From an uncultured Treponema sp. (GTDB taxonomy: Bacteria; Spirochaetota; Spirochaetia; Treponematales; Treponemataceae): a stretch of DNA of 40,960 bases. This document shows positions 17,248 through 25,222 of this stretch, one piece after another. The stretch spans positions 1 to 40,960 of the forward strand of contig CAMNBC010000007.1 of NCBI GenBank assembly GCA_946532115.1, written 5' to 3'. The position numbers were made by a program, and so were the translations under genes. The notes beneath the pieces are model-generated. The model was not told the DNA's origin. It made no database searches and saw only the letters and a list, made by a program, of their open reading frames with translations. Numbering within the stretch: the stretch's first letter is position 1; the number at the start of each line of letters is the position of its first letter.

Positions 17248-18132
17248 ATGGCACATTCAAGATTAAATAGAGTTACTATAGGTGACATTGTTATTGGAGC
17301 AATTATGGTTTTGCTCTGTGCAGCAGCCCTTTACCCTGTGTGGTATACAATTATCATTTCTTTTAATGATGCAAATGATGCACTTAGAGGACATATCTAT
17401 TTCTTACCAAGAAAGTTCAGTCTGCAGAGCTATAAAACTGTTTTCCAGGATAAGACAATTATCCGCGCCTTTATGATTACTGTTTTGCGTACTGTGATTG
17501 GTACTGTAACAAGCGTTTTCTTTACTGCAATGGTTGGTTACGCTTTTTCTAAAAAGCACATTATGGGAAATAAGGTTTATACAATCATCGGAACTATCAC
17601 AATGTTCTTTGGTGGCGGTTTGATTCCTTACTTCATTACGTTGAAGAACCTTGGTCTTTACGACAACTTCCTGGTTTACATCATTCCAAGCTTGTTCAAC
17701 TTTTATAACATGATAATCTTCATGTCTTTCTTCCGCGAGCTTCCTGCTGGCCTCGAAGAATCTGCTAAACTTGACGGTGCAAACGACATGCTGATTTTTA
17801 TAAAAATTATACTCCCTTTATCTATGCCGGTACTTGCAACAATTGCCCTGTTCAACGGTGTAGGCCACTGGAACGATTACTTTGCCGGAGTTATGTACAT
17901 CAACAAAGCTGAGTTACAGCCTATTCAGACTTATTTGTATCGTGTTGTTGCCAGTGCTTCTGCTTCAAAGGCAGTTGTTGCAATGCCTGCCGGCGTTTCT
18001 GCGCAGCAGGTAAGTTCACAGTCGGTTCGTCTTGCAACTATGGTTGTAACAACTTTCCCGATTATGTGTGTTTACCCATTCCTGCAGAAATACTTTGTAA
18101 AGGGAATGTTGATTGGTTCTATCAAAGGTTAA
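17248..18132 (+). CDS. Oligosaccharide ABC transporter permease, YtcP family
   Basis: About 294 residues from the ATG at 17248, chosen because AGAGG lies seven bases upstream. In-frame ATGs at 17224, 17233 and 17242 are alternatives; the first overlaps the lplB-type stop codon as TAATG. The protein has six membrane segments and the EAA loop GLEESAKLDGANDMLIFIKI near residue 172-191. The C-terminus PFLQKYFVKGMLIGSIKG is typical of YtcP/CUT1 permeases. It pairs with the preceding LplB-type subunit and the following binding lipoprotein, 21 bases downstream. Confidence 0.88.
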   Translation: MAHSRLNRVTIGDIVIGAIMVLLCAAALYPVWYTIIISFNDANDALRGHIYFLPRKFSLQSYKTVFQDKTIIRAFMITVLRTVIGTVTSVFFTAMVGYAFSKKHIMGNKVYTIIGTITMFFGGGLIPYFITLKNLGLYDNFLVYIIPSLFNFYNMIIFMSFFRELPAGLEESAKLDGANDMLIFIKIILPLSMPVLATIALFNGVGHWNDYFAGVMYINKAELQPIQTYLYRVVASASASKAVVAMPAGVSAQQVSSQSVRLATMVVTTFPIMCVYPFLQKYFVKGMLIGSIKG

Positions 18133-18153
18133 TATTTATAGGAGGAAATAAAT

Positions 18154-19788
18154 ATGAAAAAATTCAAGGTAGTAGCATTAGGTGTTGCTATGGTTGCTGC
18201 AATGGCTCTCGTTGGCTGCAGCAAGAAGCCAGCTGCAAAAGCAGCAGAAACAAAAGTATCAGCTGATCTTCCAGGCTGGAAGGCAAATGCAGACAAACCA
18301 ATTAAGTTTGACTGGTATATTAACTTCAGCTGGTTTGCTCGTCACTGGGGTGACTCAAAGGTTTCTAAGTACATCACACAGAAAACTGGTGTTGATGTAA
18401 ACTTTATTGTTCCTGCTGGTAACGAAGCAGAAAAATTAAATGCAATGATCGCAGGTGATGCACTTCCAGATCTCATTACTTTGGGATGGTGGGAAGGTCA
18501 GATTCCTATGATGATTGATGCAGGTCTTCTTTATTCTTTGGATGAACTTGCTGATCAGTACGATCCATACTTCTGGAAGGTTACTGACCCTGTAAAGGTA
18601 GGCTGGTACCGCCAGGCTGATGGTCACATCTATGGATATCCAAATGCTTCTTATACTTCTACAGACTATGAAAAGTATCAGGGAAAACTTACTTCTAACG
18701 AAACTTTCCTTGTACGCAAAGATATGTATGAAGCTATCGGAAGCCCAGACATGACAACTCCAGAGGGATTCCTTGGTGCTCTCCGCGCTGCAAAGGCTAA
18801 GTTCCCAACTGTAAATGGTCAGTCACTTATTCCATTCGGAACAAACGAATTTGGTGATACTGGTTGTTCACAGCTCCAGGGTTACCTTTCACACTTCCTT
18901 GCAATTGCTCCAGAAAAGGACGGCAAGTTTGTAAACGCAGACCTCGGTCTTACAGATGATCCAGAGTATATCCGCTGGATGAAGATGTTCCGCCAGGCTC
19001 ACGAAGAAGGTCTCTTTGCTACAGACGTATTCGTAGACAAGAGAAGCCAGATTGAAGAGAAAGCTGCTCAGGGCCGCTACTTCTGTATGCTTTATCAGAA
19101 CTGGGATATGCAGGCTCCACAGAACGCTCTTTATGCACGTGATCCAAACTCTATCTACATTGCTGTAGATGGTCCAAAGAACTCTAAGGGTGATGATCCA
19201 GTTCTCGCTGGTGGTGGTATTGCAGGTTGGACAGTTACTTTGATTTCAAAGAACTGTAAAGATCCAGCTCGCGCTATTCAGTTCCTTTCTTACCTCATCT
19301 CAGAAGAAGGTCAGATGGATACAAACTTTGGTATCGAAGGTGAAACATACACAATCGAAAACGGAGTTCCAAAGCTTACACCAGAAGTTGCTGCACTTGA
19401 TAAGAACGACAAGAACAAGCAGGAAACAGACATTGGTGTACAGTACACATACTGGATGTTGATGGATACAGCTTGGCAGGCACAGTTCGGTGCAGACTAC
19501 GCTCCATCTCTTGAACAGCCACAGCTCTGGACACGTCCATATGTACACTCATATGCAGCATACGATGGACTTACACTTCCAGTTGGTTCAGATGAACAGC
19601 TTATCTACGAAGATATTCAGCGCCGCTGGGGTAAAGTTCTTCCACAGATGATTCGTGCTGGTTCAGAAGCTGAGTTCGATCAGATTGTTGCTGACTTCAA
19701 CCAGTACAAGAAAGACAAGGGTATCGACAAAGTTATCGATGCTCAGTCTAAGTTGATGAACATCAACAAACAGAAATTAGGTATGTAA
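18154..19788 (+). CDS. Extracellular sugar-binding lipoprotein of the ABC transporter
   Basis: 544 residues with a lipoprotein signal: LVGC lipobox, C22 as the lipidated residue, followed by a Lys/Ala-rich linker. The mature protein is of the family 1 solute-binding type used with LplB/YtcP permeases (LipO-like, ~500-550 residues). Many exposed Trp/Tyr residues (WYINFSWFARHWGD near residue 50) suit binding of a sugar chain. AGGAGG with good spacing is the strongest ribosome binding site in the operon. The coding sequence looks evenly biased to a few codons, in keeping with high expression. Ligand inferred to be a beta-glucan oligosaccharide from the neighbouring enzymes. Confidence 0.88.
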   Translation: MKKFKVVALGVAMVAAMALVGCSKKPAAKAAETKVSADLPGWKANADKPIKFDWYINFSWFARHWGDSKVSKYITQKTGVDVNFIVPAGNEAEKLNAMIAGDALPDLITLGWWEGQIPMMIDAGLLYSLDELADQYDPYFWKVTDPVKVGWYRQADGHIYGYPNASYTSTDYEKYQGKLTSNETFLVRKDMYEAIGSPDMTTPEGFLGALRAAKAKFPTVNGQSLIPFGTNEFGDTGCSQLQGYLSHFLAIAPEKDGKFVNADLGLTDDPEYIRWMKMFRQAHEEGLFATDVFVDKRSQIEEKAAQGRYFCMLYQNWDMQAPQNALYARDPNSIYIAVDGPKNSKGDDPVLAGGGIAGWTVTLISKNCKDPARAIQFLSYLISEEGQMDTNFGIEGETYTIENGVPKLTPEVAALDKNDKNKQETDIGVQYTYWMLMDTAWQAQFGADYAPSLEQPQLWTRPYVHSYAAYDGLTLPVGSDEQLIYEDIQRRWGKVLPQMIRAGSEAEFDQIVADFNQYKKDKGIDKVIDAQSKLMNINKQKLGM

Positions 19789-19820
19789 GACTCAAACTGG
19801 GTAAAACATACATGGTCAAA

Positions 19821-19844
19821 TCCCCTTCAATACGGCGAAGGGGA
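19821..19844 (+). terminator. Intercistronic hairpin after the binding-protein gene
   Basis: TCCCCTTC (19821-19828), 8-base loop, GAAGGGGA (19837-19844). There is no T run, so it is more likely a 3'-end stabiliser or partial terminator. It would set a high ratio of binding protein to the downstream kinase. The 114-base gap also holds a GC-rich stretch resembling the second repeat family. Confidence 0.4.
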
Positions 19845-19902
19845 GGCAACCGGTTCTCCATTTATGTAGGGGAATTCGACAATACGAGGTTTATCATATA
19901 AA

Positions 19903-21747
19903 ATGATAGCAATGAACTTTTCCCAGAAATTAGTATTTGCCTATACCTGTATTGTTGTAATTCCCCTTTTTATTTTAGTGATAACTGCGATGGGGCTAAT
20001 CCGTCGTTCGCGGGTAGAAGAACTAGAAGCAAATAGTGAAGGTTTACTCCAGGAAAATTACGAAATTGTTCAAAAGAATATTGAATCCTGCAGCCTTTTT
20101 GAACAGCTGGTAAACAGACCAGGCAGGCTTACACTTTTTTTTGCAATGCCAGAGCATAGTACAGAAGAAGAAATCATTGACATAATGATTTCTGAAACTA
20201 CCATGCTTGAACGCACTCTGGAAACCGTGCCAAATATTTACGGACTACGGGTTTTTAGTGACAGTCCTCTTATTCCGGAACGCTGGCCAATCTTTATGAA
20301 TTCTTCGCGGACAGATCTTGCTTCGCTTGACCGCTGGGAATATGGTTATACCGCAGATTATCTTGGAAACCTTGGTTCATTAAAATATGAATCAGTATGT
20401 ACAACAAGAAAACTGGAAAAAAATCATAAGAAATTAGGTTACATTCAGATTGCAATGAAGACTAGTGATTTTTTTCCTTTCCTCTTTAAGACAATAAATG
20501 ATTTTAATGATGATTATGCTTTCCGCGAAGTGCTTAATGAAAAAACAAATCAGATGGAGCTGATTCCAATCACAAATAAACTTATTGCGGAAGCACACAA
20601 ACCCTTAAGTCAAAAAATAATGAAAGATTTTTATGACACAGTTTACAGACGTAAGCAGGGGCAGATATCGTCTAATGGGAAAATACTTTTACGTGACAAA
20701 GGCGATGTTCGTTATTCAAGCTGGATTCGAGTTCCGGACATGGATATCATTTTACTTCATACCTGTTCTACTGAAGAAATACAGAGAGGGCTTTTTCTGA
20801 TTCAGTCTGCAATTTTGGCAGGACTCATACTTACAGTTTTTCTTTTGTACTTTCTTGTAAGGTATCTGACTTCACGACTTATGGGGCGAGTTTACCATCT
20901 GATTAACGGAATGAAAGAGGTACAGGCCGGAAAACTGGAAGCCTCTGTAAAGGTTACCGGACATGATGAAGTTACTCAGGCACAGATGACATTCAACCAG
21001 ATGACAGAGCAGCTTCGTAATCAGATTGAAGAAATTAAAAAGGAGCAGAATCTTATTGCCGACACAGAAATGAAGGCCATGCAGAATCAGATAAATGCTC
21101 ATTTTATTTATAATGCACTTGAGACAATTAAAATGCAGGCAGTTATTGCCGGTGAAAGCGATGTTGAAGAAAGTATAAATGTTCTTGGAAAGCTGATGCA
21201 TTATTGTCTGCGCTGGCGCGTTCATACAGTTTCACTGGAAGAAGAAGTAGATTACATTCGTGCCTATGTTTATCTTTTGAACATTCGAAACGATTATGTA
21301 ATTTCTCTTGAAACAGAAATTAAACCGGAATTTAAAAATATTATAATCCCAAAAATGAGCCTGCAGCCTCTTGTAGAAAATGCATTTTATTATGCAGTAG
21401 AACCAGAAGGAAAAGATGCAGTAATCCGGGTGTATACAGAAGAGGAGACAGATACAGCTGACTTAAATTCTGAAAAACGTTCAGACCGAGTCTGGCTTTG
21501 TGTCCGTGATTTTGGTAAAGGAATGTCAAAAGAAAAGAAAGAAGAACTTGAAAATTATCTTGCAGATGATTCTTATGAACGTGATTCAACAGGAAGCATT
21601 GGCTTAAAAAATATTCAGCAGAGATTGAGCATGTTCTGCGGTAAAGACTACCGACTGGTAGTTGAATCAACGGAAGGAGAGGGAACACTTATTAAAATTC
21701 CAATTCCATTACAATTACGCAACAACAATAACGAGGAACACAAATGA
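19903..21747 (+). CDS. YesM-type sensor histidine kinase
   Basis: 614 residues. TM1 is at ~12-34, an extracytoplasmic sensor at ~35-295, TM2 at ~297-318 and a HAMP domain at ~320-372. The kinase core is of the His_kinase/LytS type: MQNQINAHFIYNALETIKMQ with phosphoacceptor H400, an N box LVENAFYYAV, a G1 box DFGKGMS and a G2 box GSIGLKNIQQRL. It phosphorylates the YesN-type regulator encoded next, whose ATG overlaps its stop codon (ATGA). It probably senses the sugar or the loaded binding protein. The start is uncertain: no close Shine-Dalgarno sequence, and an in-frame ATG lies at 19912. Confidence 0.87.
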   Translation: MIAMNFSQKLVFAYTCIVVIPLFILVITAMGLIRRSRVEELEANSEGLLQENYEIVQKNIESCSLFEQLVNRPGRLTLFFAMPEHSTEEEIIDIMISETTMLERTLETVPNIYGLRVFSDSPLIPERWPIFMNSSRTDLASLDRWEYGYTADYLGNLGSLKYESVCTTRKLEKNHKKLGYIQIAMKTSDFFPFLFKTINDFNDDYAFREVLNEKTNQMELIPITNKLIAEAHKPLSQKIMKDFYDTVYRRKQGQISSNGKILLRDKGDVRYSSWIRVPDMDIILLHTCSTEEIQRGLFLIQSAILAGLILTVFLLYFLVRYLTSRLMGRVYHLINGMKEVQAGKLEASVKVTGHDEVTQAQMTFNQMTEQLRNQIEEIKKEQNLIADTEMKAMQNQINAHFIYNALETIKMQAVIAGESDVEESINVLGKLMHYCLRWRVHTVSLEEEVDYIRAYVYLLNIRNDYVISLETEIKPEFKNIIIPKMSLQPLVENAFYYAVEPEGKDAVIRVYTEEETDTADLNSEKRSDRVWLCVRDFGKGMSKEKKEELENYLADDSYERDSTGSIGLKNIQQRLSMFCGKDYRLVVESTEGEGTLIKIPIPLQLRNNNNEEHK

Positions 21748-23207
21748 TAACAATTGTTCTGGCAGATGATGAGAAATTAATACGAGCGGGACTTAAAAAA
21801 ATCCTTCTTGAAAATGTAGATATTCCGCTTGAAATAATAGAAGCAAAAAACGGTGAGGAAGCACTGGAGCTTTGCAAAAGAAAGAAACCTGAGATTTTGA
21901 TAACAGATATACGTATGCCGGTTATGGATGGCGTAGAGCTGATGAAAAACATTTCTTTGATGGATGATTATGTAAAGCCAGCAATTATTGTGCTCAGTGG
22001 TTACGATGAATTTTCTTATGCAAAGGCTGCAATCCAGAGCGGTGCTCTAAGTTATATTTTAAAACCTGTTGATAAAAAGGAACTTATTAGTGCCGTTAAT
22101 ACAGCAATCATGGATTGTATGAAAGAAGAGAAAATCCAGAACGAAATAAAGTTCCGTCAGATAATTGAAAAGGGTAGGCTTGATGATGTTTCGGGGTTGC
22201 CGGAAGTTACAGTGGAAAATGGTTTGAACTGTATTGTTATATATGGAAAGAACGCATTGAATGTTCTGGAAAAAGTTATGGCGGACAGGAAATACTATGT
22301 TCTGGAAGAGACAAAAAACTCGGTGCTTATTGTATACCCGTTTGATGGCAGGGAAGTTGAGTATGCGCCGGAACTTTTGAACTCTTATATTGTCGGGATC
22401 TCTGCTTCGGCGATTGAATATTCTATGCTTAGAAGTTTGAAGCGCCAGGCAATTACTGCGGCGATGCAGTCGTTCTTTGATTCGGACAGTGGATGTGCGC
22501 TGGAGGATGGTAAGCGCGGCGGCTTATATTATTACGAAAGCAAAAATCATATGTCGGATTTTCAGCAGATTGATGAAGAGTATGAGAAGATGATTGGCCG
22601 CTGCGATATTGCTTCTGCAGAAGAAGTACAGGCAGATGTAGAAAAACTTTTTAATATTTTTGGAAAAGATGCAAAGCTGAATTCAGAAATGCTTTATTAT
22701 TTATATGGAAAGATAACGTCGAATATGTTTACAAGATATCCGGGTTATACTGATTCAGATATGTACCTCCATATTAAAGGTATTATGATAGAAAACATTT
22801 TTGAATATCAGAAATTTTCAGAATGGAAAGGCTGTGTACGGGATTATGCAGTTTATCTTGCAGCATTACTTAAGCAGAATACGAAAGAATCTCCATATAT
22901 TACAGAGGCAATAGAATTTATTAAAACTCACTTTAAGAAAAATATAAATATGGCCATGGTTGCAAATCAGGTAAGTGTAAACTATACTTGGTTCTCAGAA
23001 AAATTTAAGGAACATATCGGTGTAAACTTTAATGAATATCTTAAACGTCTTAGAATTGAAGAGGCAAAAAAGCTTCTGGAAAAAGGCTGTTATAAAGTTT
23101 ACGAAGTTGCTGAACGAAGTGGATTTTCTGATGTAAAATATTTTATGAAAATATTTCGTGAAGAGACAGGTATGTCTCCAAGTGAGTGGAGCGCTAAACA
23201 CGTATGA
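21744..23207 (+). CDS. YesN-type response regulator with AraC DNA-binding domain
   Basis: 487 residues. The receiver domain (1-~120) has D8, D9, phosphoacceptor D55 in ITDIRMPVMDG and K107 in ILKPVD. A long middle region (~130-380) is typical of YesN proteins. The C-terminal ~100 residues form an AraC/XylS double HTH (VSVNYTWFSEKFKEHIGVNF, then VAERSGFSDVKYFMKIFREETGMSPSEW). It is the partner of the kinase just upstream and the likely activator of the divergent glucan operons; the target sites are not identified. It overlaps the kinase gene by 4 bases and the next gene by 4 bases. Confidence 0.9.
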   Translation: MITIVLADDEKLIRAGLKKILLENVDIPLEIIEAKNGEEALELCKRKKPEILITDIRMPVMDGVELMKNISLMDDYVKPAIIVLSGYDEFSYAKAAIQSGALSYILKPVDKKELISAVNTAIMDCMKEEKIQNEIKFRQIIEKGRLDDVSGLPEVTVENGLNCIVIYGKNALNVLEKVMADRKYYVLEETKNSVLIVYPFDGREVEYAPELLNSYIVGISASAIEYSMLRSLKRQAITAAMQSFFDSDSGCALEDGKRGGLYYYESKNHMSDFQQIDEEYEKMIGRCDIASAEEVQADVEKLFNIFGKDAKLNSEMLYYLYGKITSNMFTRYPGYTDSDMYLHIKGIMIENIFEYQKFSEWKGCVRDYAVYLAALLKQNTKESPYITEAIEFIKTHFKKNINMAMVANQVSVNYTWFSEKFKEHIGVNFNEYLKRLRIEEAKKLLEKGCYKVYEVAERSGFSDVKYFMKIFREETGMSPSEWSAKHV

Positions 23208-24028
23208 CAAAAGAACTTGCAGCAAAGTTACGTGGTCTTGCAGATAAATATGAAGTTTCCTCTTTTTGCGATGAAGATCCTTCCCAGTTTTTACGCTGGT
23301 ATAATCCTGCAGAAGGGCACGGAATAGTGGCAGATGTAGAAGCAGCCTCTTTTATTGCTGCAATGTTAGCCTTTGGTAACAGAAAACAATTTATTCCGAA
23401 AATTAAAGAAATCTTACAAACTTCCGACCGTTCGTTAGGAACTGTTTCGAAATGGCTAAAGACCGGTGCTTATAAAAAAGATTTTCCTTGTGGTGAAAAA
23501 AAGTTTTATCGTTTTTATTCTTATGACGATATGCATGTCTTCTTTGGAGAAATGGCTGAGATTTTGAATCAGGCAGAGACTCTGGGAGAATATTTTAGAA
23601 TGAAGGGGGAAGTCTCCCCCTCGTTCCAGCCTGCTGCGCAGTCTTCCACTACCCCTTCTAACGGGGGACACCCCCGTAACGCCCCCGTCGCCTTGCATGA
23701 AATTGTATCTTCCTCTTTTTCAAAATCAGCAATAGTGCCAAAGGGCCGGACGTCTGCAAACAAACGCATTCACATGTTTTTGCGCTGGATGGTTAGACGC
23801 AACTCACCGGTTGACCTTGGGCTCTGGCAATGGGTGGATCCAGCTTCACTTATAATTCCTCTTGATGTTCATGTAATGCAGGAAGCAGCAAAACTTGGTT
23901 TAATTCCAGATAAGGCAACAGCTTCCCGCAAAACAGCAGAGCTTTTGACATCCGCCTTAAACGAAGTATTTCCAGGAGACCCGTGCCGCGGCGACTTCGC
24001 TTTATTCGGTCTTGGCGTAGATAAATAA
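23204..24028 (+). CDS. DUF2400 (TIGR02757) family protein with in-frame repeat insertion
   Basis: 274 residues. The family core is visible on both sides: FLRWYNPAEGHGIVADVEAASFIAAMLAFGNRKQ at the N-terminus, and NKRIHMFLRWMVRRNSPVDLGLW and GDFALFGLGVDK at the C-terminus, as in bacterial TIGR02757 proteins of unknown role. Residues ~134-162 do not belong to the family. They are encoded by a GC-rich, palindrome-rich segment (23602-23690) in frame with the gene, and are rich in Ser, Pro, Gln and Ala. The flanking domain is otherwise complete, so the protein may still fold. The start overlaps the yesN-type stop (ATGA), placing it in the sugar operon by position. Function unknown. Confidence 0.75.
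   Translation: MTKELAAKLRGLADKYEVSSFCDEDPSQFLRWYNPAEGHGIVADVEAASFIAAMLAFGNRKQFIPKIKEILQTSDRSLGTVSKWLKTGAYKKDFPCGEKKFYRFYSYDDMHVFFGEMAEILNQAETLGEYFRMKGEVSPSFQPAAQSSTTPSNGGHPRNAPVALHEIVSSSFSKSAIVPKGRTSANKRIHMFLRWMVRRNSPVDLGLWQWVDPASLIIPLDVHVMQEAAKLGLIPDKATASRKTAELLTSALNEVFPGDPCRGDFALFGLGVDK
23602..23690. repeat. GC-rich palindromic cassette inside a coding region
   Basis: Two hairpins, GGGGGA/TCCCCC (23605-23620) and ACGGGGG-aca-CCCCCGT (23661-23677), flank a segment with CTGCTGCGCAGTCTTCC. The G+C-rich run is foreign to the AT-rich gene and encodes the extra residues ~134-162 without breaking the frame. Confidence 0.6.
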
Positions 24029-24101
24029 AATCCCTTATTAAAATTCATTACAAATATGTTATAATTGAAGGAACCTCATAGGATTATAACTGCACCATGT
24101 T

Positions 24102-24129
24102 CGTCATTGCGAACGCAGCTAAGCCATCC
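24102..24129. repeat. Degenerate GTCATTGCGA-type repeat
   Basis: CGTCATTGCGAACGCAGCTA then AGCCATCC, a decayed member of the GTCAT..ATCC interspersed family, 18 bases before the esterase start. A candidate promoter with TATAAT at 24060-24065 lies upstream of it, so it would be in the leader. Confidence 0.5.
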
Positions 24130-24147
24130 ATAACACAGGAGACAAAA

Positions 24148-24939
24148 ATGTCAGATTTAACTATAAGATTCTATTCAGATGTACTGAAACGCGACGTTTC
24201 ATTTTTAATGCAGATTCCAAACGACATCCGCAGAGACTATCCTCGTGACGACTTAAAGCGCGATGGAAAACCAATGAAAACCCTTTTCCTTCTCCACGGC
24301 TATACAGGGGCAGCATTTAACTGGGTGCCGGGAAATCTTGCAGAACAGTATAATTTTGCAGTTATAATTCCTAATGGAGAAAACTCTTTCTGGATTGATG
24401 GTCCGGCTACCGGTCGTCAGTTTGCAACCTTCCTTGGTGTTGAGCTTCTTGAGTATGTTCGAAAAACTTTCCACCTTGCAATGACTGCAGAAGATACTTA
24501 CATCATGGGCTTTTCTATGGGCGGCTTTGGTGCTTTGCATACAGGCTTTGCATATCCGGAAAAGTTCAGCAAAGTTATTGCACTTTCTTCAGCCCTTATT
24601 CACAACGAAGTTATGCACATGAAGGAAGGCGACAGTAATCCTGTAGCAAATTATGATTATTACAGAATGTGTTTCGGTGACCCGGCTAAACTTCCGGAAA
24701 GCGACAACAATCCTGAATATCTTCTCAAAAAGCAAATTGCCGCTGGCAAAAAAATCCCTGAAATTTACATGGCCTGCGGCACCGAAGACTTCCTCCTCGA
24801 ACCAAACCGTGCCTTCCACAAGTTCCTCGAAGAACAGGGCGTAAAACACACCTACGAAGAAGGCCCAGGCATTCACGACATGCGCTTCTGGCAGGAATGG
24901 GCCGGTAAGTTTATTCCGCAGGCATTCGGGGAGAATTAA
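24148..24939 (+). CDS. Alpha/beta-hydrolase esterase, CE1 / esterase D-like
   Basis: 263 residues from the ATG at 24148, chosen for AGGAG six bases upstream. The longer frame from 24097 runs through a repeat. The fold is an esterase of the PF00756 type: FLLHGYTGAAFNW oxyanion region near residue 48-60, GFSMGGFGAL with nucleophile S123, acid in CGTEDFLLEPNR near residue 212, and His in GPGIHDMRFWQEW near residue 239. There is no signal peptide, so it is cytoplasmic. Candidate roles are feruloyl or acetyl ester removal from sugars, or S-formylglutathione-like ester hydrolysis. It follows the glucan operon but has a candidate promoter of its own. Confidence 0.8.
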   Translation: MSDLTIRFYSDVLKRDVSFLMQIPNDIRRDYPRDDLKRDGKPMKTLFLLHGYTGAAFNWVPGNLAEQYNFAVIIPNGENSFWIDGPATGRQFATFLGVELLEYVRKTFHLAMTAEDTYIMGFSMGGFGALHTGFAYPEKFSKVIALSSALIHNEVMHMKEGDSNPVANYDYYRMCFGDPAKLPESDNNPEYLLKKQIAAGKKIPEIYMACGTEDFLLEPNRAFHKFLEEQGVKHTYEEGPGIHDMRFWQEWAGKFIPQAFGEN

Positions 24940-24947
24940 CGACAAAT

Positions 24948-24976
24948 TTGACATTTATGTCATAATTCATTATTCT
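24948..24976 (+). promoter_or_regulatory. Strong promoter of the coaX leader
   Basis: TTGACA (24948-24953), 17-bp spacer, TATTCT (24971-24976). TGACATTTATGTCA (24949-24962) is a dyad overlapping the -35 element and could be an operator. Transcription would start near 24983, at the base of the following hairpin. Confidence 0.6.
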
Positions 24977-24980
24977 ACAG

Positions 24981-25026
24981 AGCGAAGACTGTTACCGGGG
25001 TGCCGGAATGGATCTTCGCTTTTTTA
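24981..25026 (+). terminator. Hairpin with T run at the start of the coaX leader
   Basis: AGCGAAGA (24981-24988) pairs with TCTTCGCT (25013-25020) and is followed by TTTTTT. Inside is a second small stem CCGG-ggtg-CCGG. It can end the esterase transcript. It also falls right at the start of the RNA from the 24948 promoter, so it may be an attenuator or make a ~45-base RNA. Confidence 0.55.
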
Positions 25027-25222
25027 TTGCCCGGCGAGGGTTTATAAGGTGGTAAAGCTAAAAATTGCTTTCGCAATTTTTTTAACGCTTTGCTATCTAT
25101 CACCGGCCACCAGTGGCCTTACTCACATTAAAAGACTTGATCCAAGGAGGACAGGTACTATGACTCATCAAACTTAAGGCATTCCCTGCCATATAGGCGA
25201 ATTCTTTTAACAGGGGGAATGT
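25027..25222 (+). promoter_or_regulatory. Structured leader upstream of coaX
   Basis: A stretch of ~200 bases without a sizeable gene but rich in structure. AAAAATTGC-tttc-GCAATTTTTTT (25060-25083) is terminator-like. GGTGGTAAAGC pairs with a distal GCTTTGC..ATCACC. GGCCAC-ca-GTGGCC is at 25105-25118, and GGCA-ttccc-TGCC at 25178-25190. AAGGAGG at 25144-25150 precedes a five-codon frame, M-T-H-Q-T, at 25160-25177. I do not recognise a known riboswitch class, T-box, tmRNA, RNase P or SRP signature in it. Confidence 0.45.

Noticed and set aside
24981-25222. Possible tmRNA, RNase P RNA, SRP RNA, T-box or known riboswitch
   Set aside because: None of the conserved cores (tRNA-like ends, GAGGAAAGUCC, SRP GGAA loop, T-box GGNACCGCG) is present.
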